Source: an uncultured Coriobacteriales bacterium
GTDB taxonomy: Bacteria > Actinomycetota > Coriobacteriia > Coriobacteriales > UMGS124
Direction: 5' to 3'
DNA: 64,000 nt
Assembly (NCBI GenBank): GCA_902464015.1
Contig: CABQHM010000004.1
Coordinates: 1 to 64,000 of the forward strand
Shown: positions 8,784-16,898 of the stretch, in pieces
Numbering within the stretch: position 1 is the stretch's first letter
How the letters are laid out: each line of letters starts with the position of its first letter
Notes under the pieces: generated by a model
What the model was told of the DNA's origin: nothing
Database searches by the model: none
Seen by the model: only the letters and a program-made list of their open reading frames with translations
Program-made: the position numbers and the translations under genes

Positions 8784-9341
8784 CTACCTGCGTCCGCCGC
8801 ACCAACCCAGATGTGCGCCCTGACCAGCGCCGTTGGGGGCGCCGTGCTCGCAGCCGGCCCCATAGCCCTGGCCGGTGCTGCTACCGTAACCAGCGCCGCT
8901 GGCGTTACCAGCCCCGGCGCCATTGCCGGCCCCGAGTCCGAGCCCGGGGCAATCGCCATTGATCCGTGCACAGTTTTGGGCATTGTCGCACACGCCATCG
9001 CCGTCTTCATCCACAAACGCACCGCGGCGCTGGGCGGCCCAGTCACCGGCAGCCTGCGCGGCTCGTGCGGAACGGCAGCGCAGCGCATTGCATGTACCTT
9101 CCAGCCATGCGGCACGCGCGCCAGCCCGCGGGCAATCTGTCTGGGCATTATCTGCAGGGCATCCCTGCGCATACAGACGCGCGGCCGAGACGGCCGTTGC
9201 GGCGCAGGCTCCCGCGCACACTCCCTGACCGGCGGACACGGTACAGGGTGCAGCCATCGCAACTGCGGGTCCAAGGGTCATTGCAGCTACCAGGGCGATT
9301 GCCGCCATGTGCGCATGGCGATTCTCGTGCCTTCGTTTCAT
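8784..9341 (-). CDS. Cys-rich secreted protein with calcium-loop motif
   Basis: This 185-residue protein starts at the ATG at 9341, chosen for the GGAGAGGGG box upstream. A cleavable signal peptide (MKRRHENRHAHMAAIALVAAM, ending AVAMA) is followed by a mature part with about 12 cysteines, implying several disulfides. A DEDGDGVCDNAQNC stretch resembles an EF-hand/thrombospondin-type-3 calcium loop. The C-terminal third is rich in Gly, Ala and Asn (GAGNGAGAGN and similar). It is the first gene of the sigma/anti-sigma unit. The Gly-rich tail echoes that of the anti-sigma protein, hinting that the two interact or bind the same ligand. The family is not recognised; function is unknown. Confidence 0.7.
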   Translation of the reverse strand: MKRRHENRHAHMAAIALVAAMTLGPAVAMAAPCTVSAGQGVCAGACAATAVSAARLYAQGCPADNAQTDCPRAGARAAWLEGTCNALRCRSARAAQAAGDWAAQRRGAFVDEDGDGVCDNAQNCARINGDCPGLGLGAGNGAGAGNASGAGYGSSTGQGYGAGCEHGAPNGAGQGAHLGWCGGRR

Positions 9342-9651
9342 CTCGCACCCCTCTCCACCTGCCCGGGCAGGCGTCTCGTATTGCGCGGGGCTTTTGTCCC
9401 CTTCATTATCAATACGAGCCAGGGCGGCATTTCCTTGCACGTGATTTTAAATATTTTTGATCAGCCGAGAAAAAACGAGGGGAACCCAAGGCCATGGCGT
9501 TCGCTTCAGGCCAAGGAGCGAGCTCATTCGCGCAACGAGCCGGCGCCGCCTCGACCACGGGCACCCACCCCCCAGCCAAGAGACCGAGGTGCTGACCGTT
9601 TTCTTGTTTCTCAAACTTCGGCGCGAGAATCTTCCTAGCGCCACGCTCGCG
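9342..9651. other. Interval between Cys-rich protein and modC
   Basis: No gene is supported in this 310-bp stretch. It contains an AT-rich patch (GATTTTAAATATTTTTGATC, about 9442-9461), unusual for this GC-rich window and likely part of the promoter of the minus-strand sigma operon. I could not fix a clear -35/-10 pair or a terminator for modC. Confidence 0.3.
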
Positions 9652-10386
9652 TTACAGCCCCAGGAACTTCCGGATGTCGGGCTCGGCCATATGGGAAGCG
9701 TTCTCATCAAGAAGGTCGCAAGCGGCCACGACGCACCTTAGCCGGCCGTCGAGGACGATACCTACGCGGTCAGCCAGCCGCTGCGCCTCCACGAAATCGT
9801 GAGTTACGAACACGATCGTCATGCCAAATCGCCGGCGGATGTCGTCCATGGTCTTGTACATGAGCGTCTTCGTCGTAGGGTCAAGAGCGCTGAACGGCTC
9901 ATCGAGCAAGAGAATCTCCGGGCTGAGGACGAGAGCCCTCGCCAGGGCGCAGCGCTGCGCCTCGCCACCGCTGATGATGCCGGGGCGGCGGTTGGCAATG
10001 TGCGAGATTCCCAGAAGATCAGTCATCGCATCGACCTTGTCGACAATCTCCCGCTTGGGGACGCGGTGCATCTTGAGGCCGTAGGCGATGTTCTCCCCCA
10101 CCGTCATATGGGGGAAGAGCGCGTGCTCCTGATAGACGACGCCCATGCCGCGCTCATGCAGCGGGACGCATTCGATGTTCTTGTTGCCAACCTTGACGGT
10201 GCCGTGGTTGATGCGCCCGTGCAGCGGGAAGGCGCCTGCAATCGACTCAAGCAGCACGGTCTTGCCCGATCCGGTCCTACCCAGGATTGCGAACGTCTCG
10301 CCGGGTTGAATCTCGAGATGCTCGACCTCCAGACAGAACGAGCCGCGCTCCACATGAAGGTTGTCGATGCTGACGCTTGTCGCCAT
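9652..10386 (-). CDS. modC: Molybdate-type ABC transporter ATP-binding protein
   Basis: This 244-residue ATPase has a Walker A motif GRTGSGKT, Q-loop region (VVYQEHALFPHMTVGENI), signature ISGGEAQRCALARAL, Walker B ILLLDEPFSALD and the H-loop VTHD. It lacks the C-terminal Mop/TOBE domain of longer ModC proteins. It is the last gene of a three-gene unit (substrate-binding protein, permease, ATPase) with gaps of 9-12 bases, so it energises uptake of molybdate or tungstate. That matches the two Mo-bis-pyranopterin enzymes in the window. ATG at 10386 follows GGTAGGAGG. Molybdate versus tungstate cannot be settled from sequence alone. Confidence 0.85.
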   Translation of the reverse strand: MATSVSIDNLHVERGSFCLEVEHLEIQPGETFAILGRTGSGKTVLLESIAGAFPLHGRINHGTVKVGNKNIECVPLHERGMGVVYQEHALFPHMTVGENIAYGLKMHRVPKREIVDKVDAMTDLLGISHIANRRPGIISGGEAQRCALARALVLSPEILLLDEPFSALDPTTKTLMYKTMDDIRRRFGMTIVFVTHDFVEAQRLADRVGIVLDGRLRCVVAACDLLDENASHMAEPDIRKFLGL

Positions 10387-10395
10387 AATGCCCTC

Positions 10396-11208
10396 CTACC
10401 TGATCGAACGCGACTGGGCCGAAGGTCGGCTCAGGATGTTTGCAATAGCCAAAGTGCATGCGGAAACCACCAGCATGATGATGGCGGTGGCCATGGCCGT
10501 GTCGTAATTGCCTGTCGAGATGCTGAGGTAGATGCTTCCCGGCAGCGTCTCGGTCTTCATGCGCGTCACGCCCACGAGCATGAGCGTGGCGCCGAACTCG
10601 CCCATGCCGCGCGCCCAGGTGAGCACAAAGGTGCTGATGAGCGAGTTGCGGCACAGCGGCAAGATGACGGTGCGGAAGACCTCCCACCTGCTTGCGCCCA
10701 GCGTGCGCGCCACAAACTCCATCCGCGGGTTCACGTCTTCAAGCGCCGTGCGAGCCATGCGGATGGCGAACGGCAGGTTCACGAGAAGCTGCGCGAACAC
10801 GATGCCCGTGGGCTGGAAGACCACGGCGAAGCCCGCCGCCTTGAGCGCCTTGCCCATCGGAGACGAAAAGATGAGCAGCAGCGCAAAGCCCAGCAAGATA
10901 TAGGGCAAGGACAGCGTGAGTTCCATGAGAATCTCGGCTGCTCGCTTGCCGGGGAAATTCGTGTGCGAGAGCGTATAGGCGGTGGGCAACGCCAGGAGCA
11001 GGCAAATCGTGCTCGAGATGGTCGAGGTCACAAGGCTCATGCGCAGCGAGAAGAGTACCTCGGCAGAGGTCAGGGCCTCGCCAAGGTGCTCAAAACCGCC
11101 TAAGACAATCGCTGCTACAGCGCTCCCGATAAACAGGAGCGAGACGAGGCAGACCACCGCGCAAATGATGGTGAAGAGGTCGCGCTCGTGTGCAGCGTGG
11201 TTAGCCAT
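10396..11208 (-). CDS. modB: Molybdate-type ABC transporter permease
   Basis: This 270-residue inner-membrane protein has about six hydrophobic helices and the EAA-type cytoplasmic loop (ARTLGASRWEVFRTVILPLCRNSLISTFVLTWARGMGEFGATLML) typical of the CysTW/ModB permease family. It lies between the binding-protein and ATPase genes on the same strand, with a 12-base gap upstream and a 9-base gap downstream. The ATG at 11208 follows GAGGTC. It forms the translocation path for the oxyanion delivered by the upstream binding protein. Confidence 0.85.
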   Translation of the reverse strand: MANHAAHERDLFTIICAVVCLVSLLFIGSAVAAIVLGGFEHLGEALTSAEVLFSLRMSLVTSTISSTICLLLALPTAYTLSHTNFPGKRAAEILMELTLSLPYILLGFALLLIFSSPMGKALKAAGFAVVFQPTGIVFAQLLVNLPFAIRMARTALEDVNPRMEFVARTLGASRWEVFRTVILPLCRNSLISTFVLTWARGMGEFGATLMLVGVTRMKTETLPGSIYLSISTGNYDTAMATAIIMLVVSACTLAIANILSRPSAQSRSIR

Positions 11209-11220
11209 GGGCGGACCTCA

Positions 11221-12126
11221 TTACTTCGTGGGCTTCTCCTTGGCCTGGTCGGTAGGCTTGTCAGCGGGTTTGTCGCCCTCGGCCTTGCCATCCTCGGCCT
11301 TCTTGTCATCGGTCTTCTCCTCGGGCTTCTTCTCGGCCTTCTCGTAGCCGAATTCAGCCCAAACATCCCAAACGACGTCGGTCTGAAGGAACTCGAGGAA
11401 CGCCTCAGCGGCCTCGGTGTCGGCGCAGCAGGTGAGCGTGGCGGCGGGAATGACCTTGACGGCCTTGTCGAGCTCGGGAGCGTCGGTGATGACGGCGCCC
11501 TCCGCCTTCACGTTCTCCTTCCAGACGATGCCGGCGTCGCCCTCGCCCTGGGCGATGGCGGCCGAAATCTGGGGAGCCGTGGTGGTAGTCACAATGACAC
11601 CGGCGTCAAAGAGCTTGTCCCACAGCTCGGCCTTGGCGAGAACCTTCTTGGCAATCTTGCCGATGGGCGTGGACTCGGGGTCGCCAACGAGAACGACGTC
11701 GCACTTCTCGAGGTCGGCGAGGCTGTGGATATCCTTGGGGTTGTCCTTGGGAACGACGAGGACGGGAATGTGCTTGACCAGCTCAAGCTTGTCGTGCACG
11801 CAGTCGGCGACAGGCTCGAGCTCCTCGACGGAACCAGCGATGAAAAAGTCGCCCTCTTCGGTGGTGGTGATCTGGGTCTGGATCTGAGCGGCGTTGGCGA
11901 AGGTCACGTTCATGGTGCAGCCGGTCTTCCCCTGGAAGGCCTCGGCGATCTTCGTGAAGGGGTCGGTCATGCCGGCGCCGCAATAAATGTTGAGCTCATG
12001 GCCGTCGAGCTCCTTCTTGTCCTCGGCGAATGCCGTGCCGGCAAGACCGAGGCCGCATGCGCAAACACCCAGCGCAGCCACGGCATGCAGGAAGGAACGA
12101 CGGGTAAGGTCGGTCTTCTCAATCAT
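11221..12126 (-). CDS. modA: Tat-exported molybdate-type substrate-binding protein
   Basis: This protein of about 301 residues starts at the ATG at 12126, preceded by GGGAGGGG. A twin-arginine signal (LTRRSFLHAVAALG) is followed by a periplasmic-binding-protein fold of ModA type: ELNIYCGAGMTDPFTKIAEAF, QIQTQITT, DFFIAGS, and a late AGIVWKENV hinge. Ligand contacts are expected at the Gly-Ala-Gly/Met-Thr and Gln segments. The last roughly 37 residues are an unusual Lys/Glu/Asp/Pro-rich tail (starting EKKPEEKTDDKK) not needed for the fold; a flexible spacer or wall-interaction region is inference. It leads the transporter operon behind a clear promoter and a candidate operator. Confidence 0.83.
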   Translation of the reverse strand: MIEKTDLTRRSFLHAVAALGVCACGLGLAGTAFAEDKKELDGHELNIYCGAGMTDPFTKIAEAFQGKTGCTMNVTFANAAQIQTQITTTEEGDFFIAGSVEELEPVADCVHDKLELVKHIPVLVVPKDNPKDIHSLADLEKCDVVLVGDPESTPIGKIAKKVLAKAELWDKLFDAGVIVTTTTAPQISAAIAQGEGDAGIVWKENVKAEGAVITDAPELDKAVKVIPAATLTCCADTEAAEAFLEFLQTDVVWDVWAEFGYEKAEKKPEEKTDDKKAEDGKAEGDKPADKPTDQAKEKPTK

Positions 12127-12154
12127 ATGGAACCCCTCCCAAGGGTTGCTTTGT

Positions 12155-12182
12155 AAACATCGGCCATTTGCCGACATTGTTT
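12155..12182. promoter_or_regulatory. Candidate operator of the mod operon
   Basis: An imperfect palindrome with outer arms AAACA/TGTTT and inner arms TCGGC/GCCGA lies between the -10 box (12187-12192) and the modA start codon, around the expected transcription start. The position suits a repressor site sensing molybdate or tungstate. It does not match the E. coli ModE consensus as I know it, so the regulator is unknown. Confidence 0.45.
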
Positions 12183-12186
12183 CGAG

Positions 12187-12215
12187 ATTATTGCCGCATC
12201 TTCGCAAAGAGTCAA
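12187..12215 (-). promoter_or_regulatory. Promoter of the mod operon
   Basis: Read on the minus strand: TTGACT (-35, 12215-12210), a 17-base spacer, and AATAAT (-10, 12192-12187). The match to the sigma-70 consensus is close. It directs transcription toward modA about 60 bases downstream. Confidence 0.6.
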
Positions 12216-12372
12216 TGACCGAGCAGACAAAATAGCCGTACGCATGTGCATGCAGGCCGTACAATACGCGGCAAGTTCGTGGTACGTGTCGCGTGCGCTA
12301 CTTGCCGGGAGGTTACTGGCAAGGCGGCGCATGCAATTATTTTGTCCCTCCGTCCCGCACTTGGAGGCCTTC

Positions 12373-13719
12373 ATGTCAGCGTCGAAACTCACAAAGCCGC
12401 TCAACCGCTTGATGTTCCTCGTCTGCGTTGCGCTCACAGGCGCGATAGCCGGCGCGTTTGTGTGGTTGTTCTTCCTGCTTATGGAGCATGGCATTTCGTT
12501 TGTGTGGGGCACGTTGCCAGAGATGCTCGGAGGCGCGTTGGCAGGCGTGGCGCCCTGGATGGCGAGCGGGCCCTTTGGGTGCGCGCTGTACCCACTGGTT
12601 GTATGCGTGGCGGGCGGTCTGGTCATTGGGCTGTACGAGAAGGCCACGCATGTGCATCCCGAGGAGCTCACGCGCGTCATGGCGCAGGTGAAGCAGGAGG
12701 GTCGCTACCCCTACGACAAGCTGGGGCGCCTCTCGCTCGCAGCGCTGCTGCCGCTTCTCTTTGGAGGCAGCATCGGTCCCGAGGCGGGTCTCACGGGCGT
12801 CATCGCAGGTCTGTGCACCTGGGTGGGCGACCGTCTACGCCGCTTTGGGGCCGACTTCCGCGCACTCACCACGGTGGGCGTGCAGGCCGCGCTGACCGCG
12901 CTCTTCACCGCGCCGCTCTACGGCTTCGTCGCCCCGCTTTCAGGCTCGGCCGACGGACTCGACGAACAGGGTCGCGAGACTGAGCTCGTGCTGCCCCGCG
13001 CCCAGAAGACGTTCGTGTACCTCTTCGCCATCGCAGGGGCGCTTGGCGCGTTTACCCTGCTCGGCGATTTGTTTGGGGGCGGCATGGGCATGCCCCGCTT
13101 CTCGGGTTCGCAGGCGGGTATGCGCGAGATCGCGCTGCTTATTCCGCTTGCCCTGGTAGGTACAGTGGGGGGCTGGATATACCACGCGTCGCAACGCGCG
13201 ACCGGCGCCCTTTCGGCACGAATGGGCGAGCACACCGTGGCCAAGTCCGTCCTAGCGGGTCTTGTGCTGGCACTCTGCGGCATGGCGCTGCCCTTCACGA
13301 TGTTTGCCGGAGAGACGCAGGCGACCATGCTGCAGGAAGCTTGGGTGTCCATACCGGCCTGGATCCTCGTGGCGACAGGCCTGGTAAAAGCCGCCGTCAC
13401 TCCCCTGTGCATCAACCTTGGGTGGCGCGGCGGTCACTTCTTCCCCGTCATCTTCGCAGGCATCAGCCTGGGCTATGGGTGTGCAGCGCTGCTCGGGGCC
13501 GACCCGGTGTTCTGTGTGGCCGCCTGCACCGCCGCCACCATGGGCGCCGTCATGCGCCAGCCCGTGATGGCGGGCCTGTTGCTCATCCTGTGCTTCCCGC
13601 TCAAGGGCGTCGTGGTGCTGCTCGCGGCCGCCGCAATCGGTGCTGCGATTCCGCTGCCGAAGGCGCTGCGGGCAAAGGAAGCAAACGAGAGTGCGCCGAG
13701 GGATGACGACAATGACTAA
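12373..13719 (+). CDS. ClC-family chloride channel or antiporter
   Basis: This 448-residue integral membrane protein has many hydrophobic helices and the ClC signature GGSIGPEAG (residues 131-139), corresponding to the GxxGPEGP selectivity motif but with Ala-Gly in place of Gly-Pro. A later LGWRGGHFFPVIFAGISLG segment matches the second conserved ion-binding region of ClC proteins. The ATG at 12373 has GGAGG six bases upstream; longer upstream frames lack one. The last codons overlap the start of the potassium-channel-like gene (ATGACTAA), so the two are translated together. Predicted role: chloride transport, possibly H+-coupled, charge-balanced by the partner cation channel. Confidence 0.87.
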   Translation: MSASKLTKPLNRLMFLVCVALTGAIAGAFVWLFFLLMEHGISFVWGTLPEMLGGALAGVAPWMASGPFGCALYPLVVCVAGGLVIGLYEKATHVHPEELTRVMAQVKQEGRYPYDKLGRLSLAALLPLLFGGSIGPEAGLTGVIAGLCTWVGDRLRRFGADFRALTTVGVQAALTALFTAPLYGFVAPLSGSADGLDEQGRETELVLPRAQKTFVYLFAIAGALGAFTLLGDLFGGGMGMPRFSGSQAGMREIALLIPLALVGTVGGWIYHASQRATGALSARMGEHTVAKSVLAGLVLALCGMALPFTMFAGETQATMLQEAWVSIPAWILVATGLVKAAVTPLCINLGWRGGHFFPVIFAGISLGYGCAALLGADPVFCVAACTAATMGAVMRQPVMAGLLLILCFPLKGVVVLLAAAAIGAAIPLPKALRAKEANESAPRDDDND

Positions 13720-14503
13720 CGAGCAGCAGCCCATGGCGCACGAGGCGGCAGGCTCGGCAGAGCCCGTGGCTGAATCTGGCTCCCCGACCGCCCAAACCAG
13801 GAACGTCCCATCGGCCAACCGTATTCCCAGGTACATGCACGATCACATGTCCGAGCGCGAACCCAACCGCGTCTCCAATTGCACGCTCGAGCACGCGTCC
13901 GTGCACGGACCCAATCCCATGCCCAAGCGTGAATCTGGCCGCATGTCCAATCACATACCCGAGTGCGAACCCGACTGCATGTCCGAGCGCGAACCCAGGC
14001 GCAGGTCCAAACACATTCCCAGGCGTGCATCCAACCAGGCGCCCAACCGTATGCCCATGGACAAGCCTCGGCACCCCATTTTGCGTAACGCGCGCATGCT
14101 CGGCAACATCTTGCGGCACACGGGGTTTGCGCACATCACGGCCATATTCGGCGTGCTCTTCCTCTTCTGCTCGCTCATGGTGTGGCTTGCCGATCCAGGA
14201 TGCCTCACCTTTGGTGACGGTATGTGGTTCAGCTTCGAGGCGGCGTCCACCATCGGCTTCGGCGACATCGAGGCGGCGGGGCCGATTGCACGCGCGGCAA
14301 CCGTTGTGCTGAGCATCTTCAGCATCTTCTACATCGCGCTCATCACTGGCGTGGTGGTCAACTATTGCTCCAACCTCATCAAAGCTCGGCAGAAAGACAC
14401 TTTGGCAAACTTCATCGACAGCCTCGAACACCTGGAGGAAAAGACCCCCGAAGAGCTTGCCGAGCTGTCGGCCCGTGTGCGGGAGTATGTGGCCAAGCGG
14501 TAA
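13712..14503 (+). CDS. Two-helix potassium-channel-like protein, repeat N-terminus
   Basis: This 263-residue protein ends in a channel module: helix, pore loop with the selectivity-filter-like TIGFGD (residues 180-185), second helix, then a short charged cytoplasmic helix (DTLANFIDSLEHLEEKTPEEL). No RCK/TrkA-N domain follows. Residues 37-120 are not globular: they are about 21 tetrapeptide units of the form [R/H/C]-x-[P/S]-x, encoded by a 12-bp-period repeat. The ATG at 13712 overlaps the ClC stop codon; an in-frame ATG at 13703 is an alternative. Pairing with ClC suggests an ion-homeostasis unit. The repeat domain may be a flexible cytoplasmic tether or an oligomerisation region; this is inference. 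Confidence 0.8.
   Translation: MTNEQQPMAHEAAGSAEPVAESGSPTAQTRNVPSANRIPRYMHDHMSEREPNRVSNCTLEHASVHGPNPMPKRESGRMSNHIPECEPDCMSEREPRRRSKHIPRRASNQAPNRMPMDKPRHPILRNARMLGNILRHTGFAHITAIFGVLFLFCSLMVWLADPGCLTFGDGMWFSFEAASTIGFGDIEAAGPIARAATVVLSIFSIFYIALITGVVVNYCSNLIKARQKDTLANFIDSLEHLEEKTPEELAELSARVREYVAKR
13820..14071 (+). repeat. 12-bp coding tandem repeat
   Basis: Twenty-one consecutive 12-bp units keep exact phase with no insertion or deletion, for example CGCATGTCCAAT, CACATACCCGAG, TGCGAACCCGAC and TGCATGTCCGAG. Third codons are almost always CCC or TCC. The units have diverged by base substitution, so this is an old expansion kept in frame inside the channel gene. Confidence 0.8.
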
Positions 14504-14964
14504 CGCCTTGAGGCGCCGCCGCCACGCGCACGGAGACGCGCAACCAAAGTGCGGCGGCTCGCAAAGTCGGCACTCCACGTGCGACACGGGATCGGCCAGC
14601 CATGCGGCAGTGCCTCGCAACGCCGGTGGCTGGCCGTGTCGCCGCCACAGCGCCCATCACACGACAAGCCCCACCGCCTGTCCAGCAACAGGACGATGGG
14701 GCAAGAAATGCCAGCTTATGAACCATGGGCATATGTCACTCCAGACAACATGCCGCAGAGTTGATTGCGCGGGAGTCTCTCGCCCCGGCCTTGGGATGGC
14801 CGTGCCCCTCGGTCCAGGATCTCTCCCGCCACAATAGGCAATCGGCCCTCCCATCTCGCGGACGGGAGGACCGATTGTTAGGGCATTTTGCTGCTTTCGG
14901 CGCCGGCACGTCCACGTCAGGGTCGCCGGCGTCCAACCGTTAGCCGCGAGGACTGCCGAAAGCG
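14504..14964. other. Convergent intergenic stretch with stem-loops
   Basis: No gene is supported here. The main structure is an inverted repeat at 14839-14877 (CAATCGG..CTCCC paired with GGGAG..CCGATTG). A longer-range pair follows, with GCTTTCGGC near 14892 and GCCGAAAGC near 14953. They sit past the 3' ends of both converging genes and could act as bidirectional transcript ends, but neither has a strong T-run. Confidence 0.4.
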
Positions 14965-16668
14965 CTAAGCCATGTACACCGCGATGGCGTCGACCTCGCG
15001 CCAGATCCACTTTGTCTTGTTGCCTTGCGTGGTGGATTCGGCAAACTCGGCCTCGGCACCGGCGCCCGAGTCTTTTGCCACTTTGAGGTAGTAGTAGCCG
15101 TACACCACGGTGTTGTACCCGTCGCTTCGCTTCGTCTTCCGCGTGCGTATCGGCTCGTTGAGGGCAAAGAGGTCGATGGAGTCCATGCCGCTGGGGCTGG
15201 CCACGTTGCCCTCCTCGCTGTCGAACAGGGCGTACTTCAGCGAGATGTCCCCGCCGTAGCCACGCACGAGACGCGCCACGACGTCTGCACTCATCACGGA
15301 CTTGCCGGTCGCGTCCTGTATGAACTGCTTCTGCTTCGTGCCGCCCTGCTCGCAGGAGCGCACGGTGCAGGCCGTGGGATTGAGCTCGAACTCGCACCCC
15401 GGAACCTGGAAGCGCCTGATCCCCTCGCGACGAACCACTTGACCGTCCTCGAACATCTGCAAGATGGTGCCGTACTTGCCTTCGGGCGTCATGGCCCCGT
15501 TCTCGACAATCATGTTGCCGCCGGTAGCCGCGTCCACCGCTGCCTGGGCGTTTGTACCAAACATGTCGCCCAGCGCAACATATGCCTGCCGATAATCCTC
15601 CTCGCCGGAAGCGCCGCTCGCCCGCTGATCGGCATGGGACTCAAGATAGTCGCGCAGGCACACGAGCAGGTACGACCCCATCATGACGAACCGCGAGCAT
15701 GCGTAGTCGCGGAACTGCTGGCGCGCGTCGTAGGCCTGGTGCTCCCAGCGATACTCACGTATGCACAGCTCGTCGAACGCCCCGACCACGTTCGTTCCCG
15801 TCCTTTGCTGCGTGTCGAGCAGCGCTCCGGCCATTTCGCCCACAAAGGCCAAAAGCGTTTGCGTGCCACCGACCTTGTAGTTGTCTTTGCCGGATCCGGG
15901 AAACAAGACGTTCTCGGCAAATTTCAGGCGAGCCGCGCGCAGGCCGGTCTCATTGCCCGCATAGTCCTTGTCCATCTGGTCGAGCTCGCCGCCGATAAGG
16001 TCGGTGTAACGGTTGGTGGGGCCCGCGTACTTGTTCATGAAATCGTCGATTTGCCCCTTGAACTTGTCTGTTTCCAGAAGCTCGTAGACGGCGCGCAACG
16101 TTGCATCCATGGAGTCAAGCTTGTTTTGAATCTCGTCGAGCTTGGAGATGATTTGTGCCGAGGAGTCGTCCGAGCCGAACACGATGTCCATGAACTGGCT
16201 CTTGCCGTAATTCATGGCCGTGTTCCAGGCCGTTTTGCCCAGAGACTTCAGGGCGTTGAAGACGATGTCCTCAAGAACCGCGTTCAGGCCATCGACGTCG
16301 GGAACGTAGTTGAACATGACGTCGGCGCCCACAATCGCGGCCTCGTCCTCGTCCAAATCGAGATAGGGGGAGTCTTCTTCCAGCTCGATGGGCGGGAAAT
16401 ACTCCAGAGGGTCTTCGAGGTAGTCCCCGTCCTCCCAGACCACGTCGAGGTTTGCGGCCTCCTCGGGGGACAGCCATACGTCCTCGTCGGCGGGTGGGAA
16501 CCATTCCTCGTCCTCAACCGGCTCGAGGTCCTCGGCTGGCTCAGCGGGTTCCTCGACAAGCTCGACGTCCTCATCGGCAAATGCGCGGGTCACATGCGCG
16601 GCGGCGGTCAGCGCAAGAGTTCCGGCCGTGGCGACGAAATTCCTGCGCGTGCTGGTCTCGTTCGTCAT
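14965..16668 (-). CDS. Tat-exported helical protein of unknown function
   Basis: This 567-residue protein has a twin-arginine signal (STRRNFVATAGTLAL) and a very acidic Pro-rich region (about 35-110, many DED/EE runs). A predicted long helical part contains a coiled-coil-like stretch (IISKLDEIQNKLDSMDATL), and a mixed C-terminal domain follows with two cysteines (CTVRSC) and an aromatic-rich end (WIWREVDAIAVYM). The ATG at 16668 follows GGAAAGGGG; an ATG 30 bases earlier lacks one. I do not recognise the family. The helical-bundle look, export signal and size resemble alpha-helical pore-forming or toxin-like secreted proteins, but no diagnostic motif is visible. It stands alone, 3'-adjacent to the ion-channel pair and beside a soluble LuxR gene on the same strand. 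Confidence 0.7.
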   Translation of the reverse strand: MTNETSTRRNFVATAGTLALTAAAHVTRAFADEDVELVEEPAEPAEDLEPVEDEEWFPPADEDVWLSPEEAANLDVVWEDGDYLEDPLEYFPPIELEEDSPYLDLDEDEAAIVGADVMFNYVPDVDGLNAVLEDIVFNALKSLGKTAWNTAMNYGKSQFMDIVFGSDDSSAQIISKLDEIQNKLDSMDATLRAVYELLETDKFKGQIDDFMNKYAGPTNRYTDLIGGELDQMDKDYAGNETGLRAARLKFAENVLFPGSGKDNYKVGGTQTLLAFVGEMAGALLDTQQRTGTNVVGAFDELCIREYRWEHQAYDARQQFRDYACSRFVMMGSYLLVCLRDYLESHADQRASGASGEEDYRQAYVALGDMFGTNAQAAVDAATGGNMIVENGAMTPEGKYGTILQMFEDGQVVRREGIRRFQVPGCEFELNPTACTVRSCEQGGTKQKQFIQDATGKSVMSADVVARLVRGYGGDISLKYALFDSEEGNVASPSGMDSIDLFALNEPIRTRKTKRSDGYNTVVYGYYYLKVAKDSGAGAEAEFAESTTQGNKTKWIWREVDAIAVYMA

Positions 16669-16898
16669 CGTGCGTCCCCTTTCCTCGAAGGCGGCCAAGG
16701 CATGGGTCAGCGAGCCAACGTACGCAACGGCGGGGGCCGACCGCGGCTCGCATCCCGTTTACCTGCATGAATGCAAGGATACCAAGCAGAAAAACGGGAT
16801 CCCTCACACCAATCGAGGAAAAAATGGGTGACTCGGGAGGATGGGGAAGCGAGGCGTCCGGGAAGAGCGGGCCAACGGGGCAATCGCCGGAGCGCCCC

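Noticed and set aside
9401..9450. Possible ECF promoter (TGCAAG with CGTA about 17 bases on) ahead of the Cys-rich secreted protein on the minus strand.
   Set aside because: The -35 part matches only loosely and alternative spacings fit equally badly, so I do not list it as a feature.
13820..14071. Possible CRISPR-like or non-coding minisatellite.
   Set aside because: The repeat has a 12-bp period with no spacers and is exactly in frame inside the channel gene, so it is a coding repeat.
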